Assembly: GCF_000024185.1 (NCBI RefSeq)
Contig: NC_013790.1
Location: forward strand, 372,001-436,000
Direction: 5' to 3'
DNA: 64,000 nt
Origin: Methanobrevibacter ruminantium M1
Lineage (GTDB): Archaea; Methanobacteriota; Methanobacteria; Methanobacteriales; Methanobacteriaceae
The position numbers and the translations under genes are program-made. The notes under the pieces were generated by a model that had not been told where the DNA came from, made no database searches, and worked only from the letters and a program-made list of their open reading frames with translations. Each line of letters opens with the position of its first letter. Position 1 is the first letter of the stretch. Positions 19,991 to 30,900 of the stretch are shown here, piece by piece.

Positions 19991-21115
19991 CTGTATAATT
20001 TTAATGAAAACACTAATTCTAATCCTAATCCCCCTGCTAAACGCATATTTTATTTGGATGCATTAAGGGCATTAGCAATTATCTGCGTAATTGCCATACA
20101 TGCTTACGCATGCTCAAGGAATTTTGTTATTAGCGAATTGGTGGGAAACTTACCTTCATTGAATTGGATTATTATTCAATTTTCAGGCAATACATTTAGA
20201 ATAGGAGTAGATTTGTTTTTAATGTTGTCTGGTGCTTTATCTTTAGGTAGGGATTGGAAGATGAAGGACTTCTTTGCTCATAGATTCCCTAGAATAGTAT
20301 ATCCATTTTTATTTTGGAGCATCCTCTTAGGAACCATATTTCTTCTATTGTCATATTATGATTCATTTAATGTGATAAGCTCATTTGATTTGGTTTCAAT
20401 AGCCAATTACTTCTATGGAGTATTTATGGGAATTATTGATTTCGCTAAGCCTTATTGGTACTTTTGGATGATTTTAGGGATTTATCTGATAATGCCTGTA
20501 TTTAACAAATGGATTTTGCATTCTGATTTGGATGATCTTCTTTATTTCTTATTCTTCTGGCTTATAACATGCTTGTTTGACTATACATTAGGAGTTGAAT
20601 TTCCAATCAGATTGTCATACTTTACAAGTCCGATAGGTTTGGTGGTTTTAGGCTATTATTTAAGATATACAAGGAGAATAATTCTAAATAACCAATATTT
20701 TGCATTATTTTTGATTATTTTCTCAAGCCTATTGATGCTTGTCCTTTCGGCCATTTATTCAACAGACACTCATTTCTATAATTTTAATATATATTCCATT
20801 TTAGTCAGCATGGAAGTTATAGGAGTGTTCTTATTGTTTAAGAATTTCTATAAGTTTAATTTAAATATAGGGTTCTTCTCAAGGCCTGATGGATTCTTTA
20901 ATAAATCAGTTTATGCTTTGGCCAGGTATAGTTATGGCATATTTCTGATTCATAATGCATTTATATGTGTGTTGGTGCACTACTTGGGCAATACAGGCAT
21001 TCCGCCAGTCTTATATATGATTATATTGTTTGTTGTTTCTTTACTCTGTTCGGTGATTGTAATGGCTGTATTAAGTAGGATTCCTTATTTGAATAGGGTG
21101 ATTGGTGTTAAATAG
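19991..21115 (+). CDS. Membrane acyltransferase, type 3 family, apparent CTG start
   Basis: This is a multi-pass acyltransferase_3 (OafA/WecH-like) protein that transfers acyl groups to surface sugars or lipids. The family's N-terminal YLDALRALAIICVIAIHA motif with its histidine is present, followed by about ten hydrophobic helices. The first conventional start (TTG 20054) falls inside this conserved motif and is therefore too late. The frame continues upstream to CTG 19991, preceded by GGAGGT with 6-nt spacing, giving 374 residues with an Asn/Pro-rich N-terminus. The nearby ATG at 20004 is out of frame. Acceptor unknown; a role in envelope or pseudomurein decoration is inference. Confidence 0.85.
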   Translation: MYNFNENTNSNPNPPAKRIFYLDALRALAIICVIAIHAYACSRNFVISELVGNLPSLNWIIIQFSGNTFRIGVDLFLMLSGALSLGRDWKMKDFFAHRFPRIVYPFLFWSILLGTIFLLLSYYDSFNVISSFDLVSIANYFYGVFMGIIDFAKPYWYFWMILGIYLIMPVFNKWILHSDLDDLLYFLFFWLITCLFDYTLGVEFPIRLSYFTSPIGLVVLGYYLRYTRRIILNNQYFALFLIIFSSLLMLVLSAIYSTDTHFYNFNIYSILVSMEVIGVFLLFKNFYKFNLNIGFFSRPDGFFNKSVYALARYSYGIFLIHNAFICVLVHYLGNTGIPPVLYMIILFVVSLLCSVIVMAVLSRIPYLNRVIGVK

Positions 21116-21248
21116 CAATTTTTTGCTATTTTAACTCAATGATGTATGGATAGCAAGTCATTTTTGATGATTTGCTCATATATTTCTTATTTTATCAATT
21201 ATTTATCTATTTTTTTTATGCTATCTTTTTTTAGGCTATCTTTTTTCA

Positions 21249-22166
21249 TTATCTTGTTTTCCAAGGTTTCATAGGAACAAATCCTTGTTCTCCTATTTGA
21301 CTTTGCCCGTCCATAAGTAAATATTCCATTAAATTATAAATGTCTTCCTTTTCATCATTGCATTGAACTAAGCTAATTACGTGACGGGTTTCATTTTTCA
21401 ATATTTCATTTCCATTGAAATAGCTTGCATTTAAAAATGTATAATACTCGTCTGAGTTTTTAACTATCTTAAATGCATCAAATTGGGATTTTACTTCTTT
21501 TACTATATTGAATGGAATGTTTTCCTGTTTTAGAGTACTCCAAGCTAGCCTTTGGGCACTTCCCTTAACTCCAATGAATTCCAAATCGCTAAGGTCTCTT
21601 ATTTTTTCTATAGGCTTTTCCTTTTTTGGGGAGATTAAGACAAGATGGTCATAGGCTATTGCTGTAAAGTTCAAGTCATTTTCAAATGCAAGCAATGGAT
21701 CGTCTAATGCTAAAATGTCAATCTGATTGCTTTTTGCAAGTTCATAAGCGCTTTCATCGTCACTGCTGTAGATTAATGTCTTAAAGGGCAAGTCGTAGCT
21801 GATTGCTTGAAGCAGGCCTGTTATGATGTGGCCTCCTGCAATGACAATCTCTTCTCTGTCTTCAAGGCGATTCTTATATTTGTGGTATGCATTAAGCAAT
21901 TCATAGCCTTTTGGACTTAATTCAGAGCCTGAACCTATTGTAACAACTAATTTTTCACCAAGTTTGTCTTCAGCATTTTTTATTCTTCTATTTAAAACAG
22001 AATGGGCTATTTTCAATTCTTTTGCTGTTTTTCTTTGAGAATATGTTCGAGATAATGATTCTAAGGTTTCAAATAGTTTATGATTAAAGGATATTCCATT
22101 GATTGTGATTCCAATTTCCGGTTCAATGATGGCTTTGCCCTTTTCATTATCAGTATTCTCTAGCAT
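21249..22166 (-). CDS. ModE/LysR-like transcriptional regulator with ligand domain
   Basis: The N-terminal third holds a winged-helix DNA-binding domain (SRTYSQRKTAKELKIAHSVL, then RRIKNAEDKLG) of the ModE/LysR type. The C-terminal two thirds look like a periplasmic-binding-protein-type effector domain. No TOBE/Mop domain is visible, so this is not a classical ModE. I choose ATG 22166 because GAGG lies 6 nt before it; ATG 22178 has no site. It ends opposite the acyltransferase gene, and its 5' end faces hxlB. Ligand and targets are unknown. Confidence 0.75.
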   Translation of the reverse strand: MLENTDNEKGKAIIEPEIGITINGISFNHKLFETLESLSRTYSQRKTAKELKIAHSVLNRRIKNAEDKLGEKLVVTIGSGSELSPKGYELLNAYHKYKNRLEDREEIVIAGGHIITGLLQAISYDLPFKTLIYSSDDESAYELAKSNQIDILALDDPLLAFENDLNFTAIAYDHLVLISPKKEKPIEKIRDLSDLEFIGVKGSAQRLAWSTLKQENIPFNIVKEVKSQFDAFKIVKNSDEYYTFLNASYFNGNEILKNETRHVISLVQCNDEKEDIYNLMEYLLMDGQSQIGEQGFVPMKPWKTR

Positions 22167-22406
22167 AATATCCCTCATTAAATAATTTTATATATTCAAA
22201 ATAATATAATATTATTATCGAAATATAATTAATTTTTTTAAAAGTTTTTTAGAAAATTTTTGTTTTTTCTTATTATTTCTTTGAATTTAAATTTGTTCTA
22301 ATATGAATTTATTTATATTTTGTGTTTATTATAATTTTTTAATCGATTATTGTTAAAGAATTATTTTTTCATTTTTAAGGTATAATTAATTTAGGTAGAG
22401 ATTAAA

Positions 22407-22997
22407 ATGGAATATATGAAAGACGCTATAGAAGCAATTTTAGATAATATACGTGATGCTGAAGACTATTTAGTTGAAGAGGATGTTGCTACATTTATTG
22501 ATATTATAACCTCTTGTGAGAATATTTTTGTAACTGGTGCTGGAAGATCCGGTCTTGCAGCTAAAGCATTTGCTATGAGATTGATGCATTTAGGATTAAG
22601 TTCCTATGTTGTAGGGGAAACCATTTCTCCAGCTATCAATGCTGATGACTGTATTTTAGCTATCTCTGGTTCTGGAGAGACCAATACCATTGTAACTGCA
22701 GCGAAAATCTCCAAAAACAGAGGGGCTAAGGTTTTAGCTTTAACAAGTTATCCTGAAAGCACTTTAGGTCAATTGGCAGATTGTGTTATTCTTGTAAAAG
22801 GTAGGACAAAAGTTGAAGCGGATGATGAAAACTATCTTAAAAGACAAATCAAGGGAAATTATACTTCCTTAACTCCACTTGGAACTGCATTTGAATTGAC
22901 TTCATTGGTTTTCCTCGATGGTATGGTTTCTGAATTGATGAATGCTATGGGAAAAACTGAAGCTGATTTGAAATTAAGGCACACTGTCTTAGAATAG
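22407..22997 (+). CDS. hxlB: 6-phospho-3-hexuloisomerase
   Basis: This SIS-fold isomerase (196 residues) interconverts D-arabino-hex-3-ulose 6-phosphate and fructose 6-phosphate. In methanogens lacking the oxidative pentose pathway it supplies ribose 5-phosphate through the reverse ribulose monophosphate route. The VTGAGRSGLAAKAFAMRL motif binds the sugar phosphate, and AISGSGET and the TSYPESTLGQLAD segment are standard. The partner synthase (Hps or Fae-Hps) is not in the window. Confidence 0.92.
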   Translation: MEYMKDAIEAILDNIRDAEDYLVEEDVATFIDIITSCENIFVTGAGRSGLAAKAFAMRLMHLGLSSYVVGETISPAINADDCILAISGSGETNTIVTAAKISKNRGAKVLALTSYPESTLGQLADCVILVKGRTKVEADDENYLKRQIKGNYTSLTPLGTAFELTSLVFLDGMVSELMNAMGKTEADLKLRHTVLE

Positions 22998-23009
22998 TTG
23001 TTCTTCTTA

Positions 23010-23215
23010 TTTCTTTCATTTTTTCTATTTTTATTTATTTAACTTATTTTAGTCTTTTTTTTATTTATTTAACTTTTTTTAGTCTTTTTTTATTTATTTT
23101 ACTTTTTTTAGTCTTTTTTCTATTTTTTTCTGGTTTATTTGGTCTTTTTTTTATTTTAGTTTATTTTAGTCTTTTTTCTATTTTTTATCTGGTTTATTTT
23201 GGTTTTTTTATTTGC
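23010..23215. repeat. T-rich tandem repeats downstream of hxlB
   Basis: Degenerate 30-40 bp units containing TTATTTATTTAACTT and TTTTAGTCTTTTTT repeat four or five times. The rest of 22998-23448 is AT-rich spacer without a gene. Confidence 0.65.
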
Positions 23216-23398
23216 CTTCTTTTATAAGTTTCAGTATTCTTATTCTATTTATTGCATCGATTTGTCCTATTTTATTATCTTTTTTTAGATATTATATCAA
23301 TATGAATAAGTTTTCTTAATCGTAAAAGCTCTAATTGGCCCTTTTTATTAATTTATTTCTTATTCTTCGAATTTTAGAAAATTATTTATATTATTGAA

Positions 23399-23414
23399 AT
23401 GAAAAATATTTCAT
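23399..23414. promoter_or_regulatory. Candidate operator ahead of the metal-chelate importer
   Basis: ATGAAA-N4-TTTCAT is an inverted repeat 35 bp upstream of the binding-protein start and just after a TATA-like stretch. It could be a metal-responsive repressor site; no regulator is linked to it. Confidence 0.3.
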
Positions 23415-23448
23415 GTTATACATATAATTTAAGAATTTAGGTAATATT

Positions 23449-24555
23449 ATGGAAAAGAAAACTACAATTATATTGGTTATTTTAATTGCTCTTATTGCAT
23501 GCGGTGTTGGAATAACTTTATTCGCTTCACCATCATCTATTTCTACAGATGGGAATACCACAATAACTGATATGGCAAATAGGACTGTAAATATTTCAAG
23601 TAGTGTTGATAGGGTGGTTGCTACAAGTCCACCTATGACCACTATCGTTTATATGCTGGCACCTGAAAAATTGGTTGGTGTAAACTTCCAATGGACTGAT
23701 GAGGAACTAAAATATGTTCCGGATCAGTATAAGGATAAATTCCCAGTTATCGGTGGATGGTTTGGAAGTCAAGACGGTAATTATGAAGAGTTTATTGCTT
23801 CTGAGCCTAATTTGGTTATTGAAGGTATTGATGAAGGAATGGGTGTTGACCTATCAACTGTTGAAGAAAGACAGGAGAAGTTTGGTTCACTTCCTGTAGT
23901 GGCTGTAACTGACAATACAAATGTTACAAAGATAGACAATACGATAGAGTTCTTAGGCAAGCTTTTAGGTGCTGAAGATAAGGCAAATGAGTTAATTGCT
24001 TTTAATGATAAGTATTTGTCTCAAGTTCAATCCACTGCAAGCAGCATTCCAGATTCTGAGAAAAAATCTGTTTATTATGCTTCTGGTGAGGATGGATTAT
24101 CCACTTATGCAAGTGGCGCTTCACATGGTCAATTGATTTCTCTTGTTGGAGGCAAAAACGTAGCAGACACTGAAGTTAAGGATAGCGGAAGTGAATTGAC
24201 TGTTTCCATTGAACAGGTAATGTCTTGGAATCCTGATGTTATTATAGCCACAGATGAGGACTTTTATAATAAGGTTTATAATGATTCCAAATGGGCTAGC
24301 GTAAAGGCAGTTAAGGACCATAGAGTATATCTTTCTCCACAGTCTCCATTTAAGTGGTTTGATAGGCCACCAGGTGCTAATATAATTATAGGAGTTCCTT
24401 GGACTGCTAAGGTTATTTATCCAGATAAATATTCCAATATAGATATGGTTGGAGCTACTAAAGAGTTTTATAGCAATTTCTATCATTATGGCTTAAGTGA
24501 TGAACAGGCTAAAGAGATTCTAACTTCTTCTGGTCTAAAGGGGTCTGATTTGTAG
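23449..24555 (+). CDS. ABC importer binding protein, iron-chelate/cobalamin type
   Basis: The N-terminal hydrophobic helix (TIILVILIALIACGVG) acts as signal or anchor, followed by a Ser/Thr-rich linker and a class III periplasmic-binding domain (PF01497). The fold signatures TDMANRTVNI, DRVVATSPP, then EPNLVIEG, are visible. It delivers a metal chelate (Fe-siderophore, cobalamin or a related ligand) to the downstream FecCD permease and ATPase. Ligand choice cannot be made from sequence. ATG 23449 follows GGTAAT. It heads a three-gene cluster. Confidence 0.88.
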   Translation: MEKKTTIILVILIALIACGVGITLFASPSSISTDGNTTITDMANRTVNISSSVDRVVATSPPMTTIVYMLAPEKLVGVNFQWTDEELKYVPDQYKDKFPVIGGWFGSQDGNYEEFIASEPNLVIEGIDEGMGVDLSTVEERQEKFGSLPVVAVTDNTNVTKIDNTIEFLGKLLGAEDKANELIAFNDKYLSQVQSTASSIPDSEKKSVYYASGEDGLSTYASGASHGQLISLVGGKNVADTEVKDSGSELTVSIEQVMSWNPDVIIATDEDFYNKVYNDSKWASVKAVKDHRVYLSPQSPFKWFDRPPGANIIIGVPWTAKVIYPDKYSNIDMVGATKEFYSNFYHYGLSDEQAKEILTSSGLKGSDL

Positions 24556-24732
24556 TTATTAACTTAATTGTTTGAGTTTGATTTAAGTTATTAGATCTCA
24601 AACTATAAGTTTTTAATTTTTATTAATTTTTTATAATTAATAAGTATCATTCTAAATGTTTCGATAGGAGTTTATTTGCTTTCTTATCGATTCTTTTTTT
24701 ATTATGTCGAATTATTTTAAGGATTTGTATAT

Positions 24733-25758
24733 ATGAGTGAAAATTCTTCCTTTTCTGTGGATAATCTGGTTATTTATCTGCTGCTAATAGCATTGCCAAT
24801 CTTTTTGTTCTTTGTATCATTTATGTTAGGTAGATATCCTGTGGCACCTATAGATGTTATAAAGACCATTCTAAGTCCTATATTTCCATCTTTGGCTGTG
24901 TCTCCTGAATTGAATTCCATCGTCTTTACAATAAGGCTGCCTAGGATTATAGCGGCTTTGCTTGTTGGTGCTGCCTTATCTATAGCTGGAGCTTCATTTC
25001 AGGGAATATTTAAAAACCCTCTTGTCTCTCCTGATCTTTTAGGAGTATCTATGGGAGCAGGTTTTGGAGCGGCCATTGCTATTTTAGCAAATGCTGGAAA
25101 TGCTTTGATTCAACTTTCTGCCTTTGTCTTTGGTCTTATTGCAGTATTCATTACATTTTCAATATCAAAGACATATAAGGCCGGAGGAATTTTACTCCTT
25201 GTGCTCTCTGGTACTGCAGTCTCTGCATTCTTCAATGCATTGATTTCAGGAGCCAAATTTATGGCAGATCCTTATGATAAATTGCCTCAGATTACCTATT
25301 GGCTTATGGGCAGTCTCTCTGCAGTTAATTTTGATAAGCTGGCAATGATAATCATTCCATTGGTGCTGGGAATAATTGTCGTCATGATTTTAAGATGGCA
25401 TTTGAATGTCCTCTCTATGGGTGATGAGGAAGCCCAATCATTGGGATTGAACCCATCAAGACTTAGATTGATTGTTATTATTGCCTGTACTTTAGTAACA
25501 TCTGCTGCAGTTTCAATCAGTGGAATTATAGGGTGGATAGGTCTTGTTGTTCCTCATATGACTCGTATAATTGTAGGTCCAGACCATAAGATACTTATTC
25601 CAGCTTCATTAAGCATAGGGGCAAGTTTCCTATTGCTCATTGACAATATTTCAAGAACTTTCATATCAATTGAAATTCCTATTGGTATTTTAACTGCAAT
25701 TATTGGTGTTCCTTTATTCCTTTACTTGCTTAGAAAAGGCTATTCTGAGTGGAATTAG
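24733..25758 (+). CDS. ABC importer permease, FecCD/BtuC family
   Basis: The 341-residue integral membrane protein has about nine or ten helices. The conserved LRLPRIIAALLVGAALSIAG-type opening, the QGIFKNPLVSPDLLG loop and the coupling segment GWIGLVVPHMTR are all present. It forms the homodimeric channel for the binding protein upstream. The 177-nt gap before it may hold a secondary promoter. Its 3' end is partly duplicated into the spacer before the ATPase gene. Confidence 0.92.
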   Translation: MSENSSFSVDNLVIYLLLIALPIFLFFVSFMLGRYPVAPIDVIKTILSPIFPSLAVSPELNSIVFTIRLPRIIAALLVGAALSIAGASFQGIFKNPLVSPDLLGVSMGAGFGAAIAILANAGNALIQLSAFVFGLIAVFITFSISKTYKAGGILLLVLSGTAVSAFFNALISGAKFMADPYDKLPQITYWLMGSLSAVNFDKLAMIIIPLVLGIIVVMILRWHLNVLSMGDEEAQSLGLNPSRLRLIVIIACTLVTSAAVSISGIIGWIGLVVPHMTRIIVGPDHKILIPASLSIGASFLLLIDNISRTFISIEIPIGILTAIIGVPLFLYLLRKGYSEWN

Positions 25759-25809
25759 TATGGAGAGTGGATTTATTTGCTTAAGAATTGGCTATTCTGA
25801 GTGGAATTA
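25721..25809 (+). repeat. Duplicated 3' end of the permease gene
   Basis: GGCTATTCTGAGTGGAATTA occurs at 25738-25757 (coding) and again at 25790-25809, with similarity extending left through TTTA.TTGCTTA. The step is 52 bp. Both copies are followed by GGAGAG, so the duplication carried the ribosome site that now serves the ATPase. Confidence 0.85.
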
Positions 25810-25827
25810 ATTTTTTGGAGAGTTTCT

Positions 25828-26658
25828 ATGACAAAATTAGTAGAAGTTAAAGATGTTTCATTTTCCTATGACAAGGATTCTCCGATTGTCTTTGAGAATA
25901 TTAATTTCTCAATTGAAAAGGGGGATGTATTATGTATTCTCGGTCCAAATGGAACAGGCAAAACAACTTTGATAAAGACATTGAACGGTCTTCATAAGGT
26001 TAATTCCGGTGAGATACTCTTAAATGGAACTAATATCAAGGAGCTTTCATTCAATGACATTGCAAAGCTTGTTGGATATATTCCTCAGGGACATATTCCT
26101 TCTTTTCCTTTTAAGGTATTCGATGTTGTATTGATGGGCAGGTCTCCTTATATCAATCTTACAGCTTCTCCAAGGGAGGAAGATAAGGAAATTGCTCTTA
26201 ACGCTCTTAAGACTCTTGGAATAGAAGACTTGAAGGACAAAAGCTATACCAATCTAAGTGGAGGAGAAAGACAATTGGTCTTTTTGGCAAGGGTATTGGC
26301 TCAAGAGCCAGACCTTTTAATTCTTGATGAGCCTACAAATCATTTGGACTTTGGAAATCAGATAAAACTTCTTGAAATGATTGAACAACTGTCCGAGCTT
26401 GGCCTTGCAGTCATCATGTCTTCACATTATCCAGATCATGCATTTTTAGCAGCTTCTAAGGTAGCAATCATGAAAGACAAGAGCTTTATTGATTTTGGAA
26501 CTCCAGAAGATGTTTTAACTGAAGAGAACTTGAATAAGGCATATGGCATAGATGTTAAGCTTGTTGAATTGGAAGACGATAGAAAAATATGTGTTCCTTT
26601 AAGGACTAATTTGGAGTTGGTTATGTCTAATTATTCTAAGAAGTACTCTAAGGATTGA
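25828..26658 (+). CDS. ABC importer ATPase, FecE/BtuD type
   Basis: The 276-residue nucleotide-binding subunit has Walker A GPNGTGKT (residues 39-46), a Q-loop at GYIPQGH, signature LSGGERQ, Walker B LLILDEP and an H-loop at SSHYPDH. It energises the adjacent permease. ATG 25828 is chosen because GGAGAG lies 5 nt upstream; the longer frame from GTG 25801 starts inside duplicated permease sequence. The 3' end is triplicated downstream. Confidence 0.94.
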   Translation: MTKLVEVKDVSFSYDKDSPIVFENINFSIEKGDVLCILGPNGTGKTTLIKTLNGLHKVNSGEILLNGTNIKELSFNDIAKLVGYIPQGHIPSFPFKVFDVVLMGRSPYINLTASPREEDKEIALNALKTLGIEDLKDKSYTNLSGGERQLVFLARVLAQEPDLLILDEPTNHLDFGNQIKLLEMIEQLSELGLAVIMSSHYPDHAFLAASKVAIMKDKSFIDFGTPEDVLTEENLNKAYGIDVKLVELEDDRKICVPLRTNLELVMSNYSKKYSKD

Positions 26659-26757
26659 TTTGCGGTTGCTTATGACTGATTATTCTAAGAAGTACTCTAA
26701 GGATTGATTTGGGGTTGCTTATGACTGATTATTCTAAGAAGTACTCTAAGGATTGAT
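26642..26757 (+). repeat. Triplicated 3' end of the ATPase gene
   Basis: A 49-bp unit carrying the last codons of the ATPase (AGTACTCTAAGGATTGATT) occurs at 26642, 26691 and 26740. Only the first copy is coding. The copies are nearly identical. Confidence 0.9.
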
Positions 26758-26917
26758 TATTTAAAAGTAATTATATAGTATAAAAATTATAATTTAATTA
26801 ATTAGAAAAAATTCTTTAAAGAAAATTTATTTAGTTTATTTTAACAAAGTTTTGATTATTTTATTTAAAACTTTATAAAAAACTTAAAAAGTATTTATTA
26901 TTAAGTATGGTGTTAAT

Positions 26918-27490
26918 ATGGTAAGTGTAGAAGACTATGAAGAACAATTAGCTAAAGCTGGTGAATTCCACGGAGAAATCTGTGGTGGAATAGCTATCGG
27001 CACTAAACTTGCAATGTATGGTATGGAATTAATGGGCTTTGAATTAAACAAACGTCATAAAAACCTTATTGTATTTTTAGAAATCGACAGATGCATGTCT
27101 GATGCAGTTCAATCAGTCACTAAATGTTCTATGGGTAAAAGATCTCTTAAGCAAATGTATTATGGTAAATTTGCAGTGACTTTCTATAATATGGACACAG
27201 GGGAAGCCATTAGGGTTTCCGATGCAGATGCCAATAAGCAAGAAAAGAAAAGAGAAACCAGAGATGAAATGATTGAAAGATTTAAAAGAACTCCTGCTGA
27301 AGAGCTATTCAATGTGGAAAAGGTTCATGTTGAATTGCAACCTTCTCAAATGCCTGGAAAACCTCATACCAGTGTATTCTGTTCAGTATGTGGTGAAAAG
27401 GTTACTGACGGTCGCCATGTAAACCGTGGCGGTAAGCCTGTATGTATTCCATGTGCAGAAGGCGCTTATTATGAGTTAATAGATGAATAA
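26918..27490 (+). CDS. FmdE-domain zinc protein
   Basis: The first 130 residues match the formylmethanofuran dehydrogenase subunit E domain: FHGEICGGIAIGTKLA, then DRCMSDAVQSVTKCSMGKRS. The C-terminus adds a zinc finger, CSVCGEK...CIPCAEG. FmdE-family proteins were found with molybdenum formylmethanofuran dehydrogenase, but free-standing copies are common and their role is unsettled, possibly metal or cofactor handling. The nearby metal-chelate importer is suggestive but not proof. ATG 26918 follows GGTGTTAAT. Confidence 0.85.
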   Translation: MVSVEDYEEQLAKAGEFHGEICGGIAIGTKLAMYGMELMGFELNKRHKNLIVFLEIDRCMSDAVQSVTKCSMGKRSLKQMYYGKFAVTFYNMDTGEAIRVSDADANKQEKKRETRDEMIERFKRTPAEELFNVEKVHVELQPSQMPGKPHTSVFCSVCGEKVTDGRHVNRGGKPVCIPCAEGAYYELIDE

Positions 27491-27996
27491 TTTCATCTTT
27501 ATTTCTTTTTTTTATAATTCTATTTTTTCTTAATTTTTCTAATTCTCTTTTTTCAGTATCTGTTATTTTATCATATTTTAAATTTTTTTAATTTTTGGCT
27601 TTTTTATTTATTTTCTCTATGTTTATATGTAGATAGCATTTCTTATTTTTTTATAATTTTTATATAATTTTCATTATTTTAAATATTCGATTAATTAAAT
27701 TGACTAAATAATATTTGATTTATAAATTTAGTATGGCTATTTTTATTTTAATTGCATCTAAAATGAATCATAAAATTTATATGTATTTTCCGACAATATT
27801 TTTTTAGAATTGATGGTGATTGATAAGGCATTCTTTTAGAATATCTTTACAAAGTTTTAAAATTTAGTCATCAAAAAATAGTTTAAAAAGAAAAAGGAGT
27901 AAAATAGATTAAATAAAAAAAGAAAGTAATATGTTTCAAATAAAGAAAAATAAAGAAAAAAATAAAAAATAAAAAATAAAATTAATTATTTTTTAT
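27491..27996. other. 506-nt convergent spacer
   Basis: AT-rich sequence between the FmdE-like gene and the 3' end of the large adhesin gene. The A-rich AAATAAAGAAAAA runs at 27900-27985 read as T-runs on the minus strand, which fits termination of the adhesin transcript. No gene seen. Confidence 0.55.
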
Positions 27997-30900
27997 TTAA
28001 TTTGGAATCTCTGAATCTGGAACGTCATAAGCATAAACAACACTATAAATTCTATCCACCACATTTATCAAAGATCCTACAGATATTTCAATTGTGTTAT
28101 TGCTGTCTAGGTAGTTTGACTTATCAAAGCTGAATGTACCTGTACCGTTTTCCACATAGAAATGAACTTCGGCCTTTTTGTCTGTATTTCTATTTATTGT
28201 GGCATAGATGTCGAATTTAGCGAGATTGATTGCAAAAGTGCCGTTTTTATAGAAATTGATTTTATAAGTTCCATTTTCATATTCAAGGGTGTTGAACTTG
28301 ATTGTAGTGGACTTGATTCTAGGACACATTGTTCCAACCCCTACAATGCCGGTTTCATAGTCCCAGGTTCTAAGATTGTTTACGCCGTACCAGTTTGGAT
28401 CTATCTTTAGCTTCATGCTGTCGTCCCATTGGCCGGCTCCATAGATTCCATTTGGATTTGCGCTCATTTCACCAAGAATCATTAGGCTAGGGCCTTCTGC
28501 ATTTCTATAGATTGCATTGTCAGTTACCACTGGTTCAATTGCATTTTCTGCCAGGTCATAGCCTTCGTTGAATCTGATTCCTTCAAGTGAGTTGTCTGCA
28601 ATCAGATTTCTTGTGATGACGATTCCTGTGCTCTTGTTTGCATCAACGGAAATTCCCATATAATTATTGCTGATATTGTTATCTGTGATTGTTATATTGG
28701 TTGCTGAATTATTAAGGAATGCTCCATAGCCTCTAGGGCCTTCTGGAACCTCTTCTGTGTACCATCCGATATTGTCAATTATTGTATTGTTGTAAATTTG
28801 GGTGTTGGAGTTTCCAAATCCGTATTTGATACCATAATTGTTTTCAGTAATGGTATTTTCTCTTATCACTGCATCATCGCTGTATTCCATATAGATTCCG
28901 CTTTCAAAGTGGTCTATATTGTTTTGTTCAATCAATGTTGCTTTGCTGTTTAATATTTCAATTCCATGCCCTGGAAGTATTGTGCTTCCATTATTGTAAT
29001 CAGTCATTTTAGATGAATCCAATATGTTGCTTATTGTGTTTCCATCTATCACTGCTTCTTTTGTATTGTTAAGGATTATTCCATATCCTTCCCCATCTGT
29101 GGAGTTTACATTTATATTAAAGAAGCTTACTCCAATATTACCCCCTCTTAAATTGAAAACAGGGCTTGCTGATTTTCCATTTAATGTGGTATTTACGTCT
29201 GTGTAGATTAATAAGGTTTTGTTAATGTTTAGATTGACATCGTCGTAACTGTCACCTAAGAATTTTACATCATAATTTGGCTTAATTTCATCTATGATTC
29301 TTTGAATCTCGTCGTTTTTAAGGCCTTTATCGATATAAGCGGTTTCTATCTCATCTGTTATTGTGATTGAATTTGTGTTTGTTTTTGCATTGTACTGATC
29401 GTTTCCTAAGAATTTTGTGCTGATATTTTTATCATAGGCAAGATTTATTGTAAGATATGCTAAGCCATCTGCATCTGTGGTTCTGTTATATGTCTTCTTG
29501 CCGATAGTGAAGCTTATCTTTTCATTTTCCAATGGAATATTGTTTTTATCAGTAAGCTTTGCGCTGAACATTTGTCCTGATTTGTTGATATATGTTCTGT
29601 TGTAAGTTGTAAGTTCTGCAGCTGCTTTTGCTATTGTTATTGTATTTTCGGCACTTGCTGATGAATATGTGTCATCTCCGGCATACTTTGTTGTAATTGG
29701 GTATTTCTTAGTGTTTGCAAGGTTTATCTTTAAGCTTGCTTGACCATTTTCATTTGTAGTTCTTGTGTATGTTTTTTTGCCTAATGTGAAGCTTATTTCC
29801 TTGCTTGCTATTGGATTGCTGTTTGCATCCTTTAGGGTGACTGTGAAATTTTCACCGGATTTAGGAATGTAGGTCTTATCTGAGCTTTCGATATTTACTT
29901 TGTTTGCACCAGTTTTGATTGTTATTGTATTGGACTTTGAAACCTCGTTGTATTGGCTTGTCTTTTCGGATTTTGTAGTTATTGTGTATTTTCCAGTGTT
30001 TGCAAGGTTTATCTTTAAGCTTGCTTGACCATTTTCATCTGTAGTTCTTGTGTATGTTTTTTTGCCTAATGTGAAGCTTATTTCTTTATTTGCTATTGCC
30101 TTGTTGTTTGCATCCTTTAGGGTGACTGTGAAATTCTCTCCGGATTTTGGCAATAGATCTATGTTTGAGCTTTCTATTTTAGGGGTTTGTTTTTTAACGG
30201 TTAATTTAATTGTTTTTGAGCTTTTATTATAGTTTTCACTGCCTTTAAAGTTGATGTTGACAGTGTATGTCTTTGGATTTGATAGGCTTACCTTAAGATT
30301 TGCCTCACCGTTTTCGTCTGTAGTTCTTGTATATGTTGTTGAAATTCCAGAGATCTTGAATTGAAGGCTTTCTCCAGCTACAGGATTTCCGTTTTCATCA
30401 GTTAATCTTGCAGTAATCTTGTTTCCAGAGTTTGGAACAAGACTCATATCTGTTGCATTGATTGTGGTGTTTCTATAGCTTCCAGGGATATCTGAGTCAT
30501 TTACATCAAAGGTCGCATATGGGTTGATGGTATATACATTATAAAGCCCTGGGAAACATGCGGTTATCTTATTTCCACTTTCTTTAAACTCTTTGTCTGT
30601 AAGATTTACAGTTGCAGTTCCGTTTTCCATTAGGACAGTTTTATAGATGTCTCCGCTTTGAGGCTCTGCATCGGTATTGTTTTTATTTAAATAGAAAGTC
30701 ACATATATTGAGCTTATGTCGCTTGCAACGATGCCGTTGACATCTACAATCGAAACAGAGTATACTCCTTTTTTGACTTGGCTGATTGGACTGATCTCTA
30801 ACTTATAGACCTCAGTTCCCCAAGTGGTGCTTGGAGCTTTAAAGAGAGTGGATCCGCAAACGGTTTCGTCTCTGTAGAATGCATATCCAAGGTAGACTAC

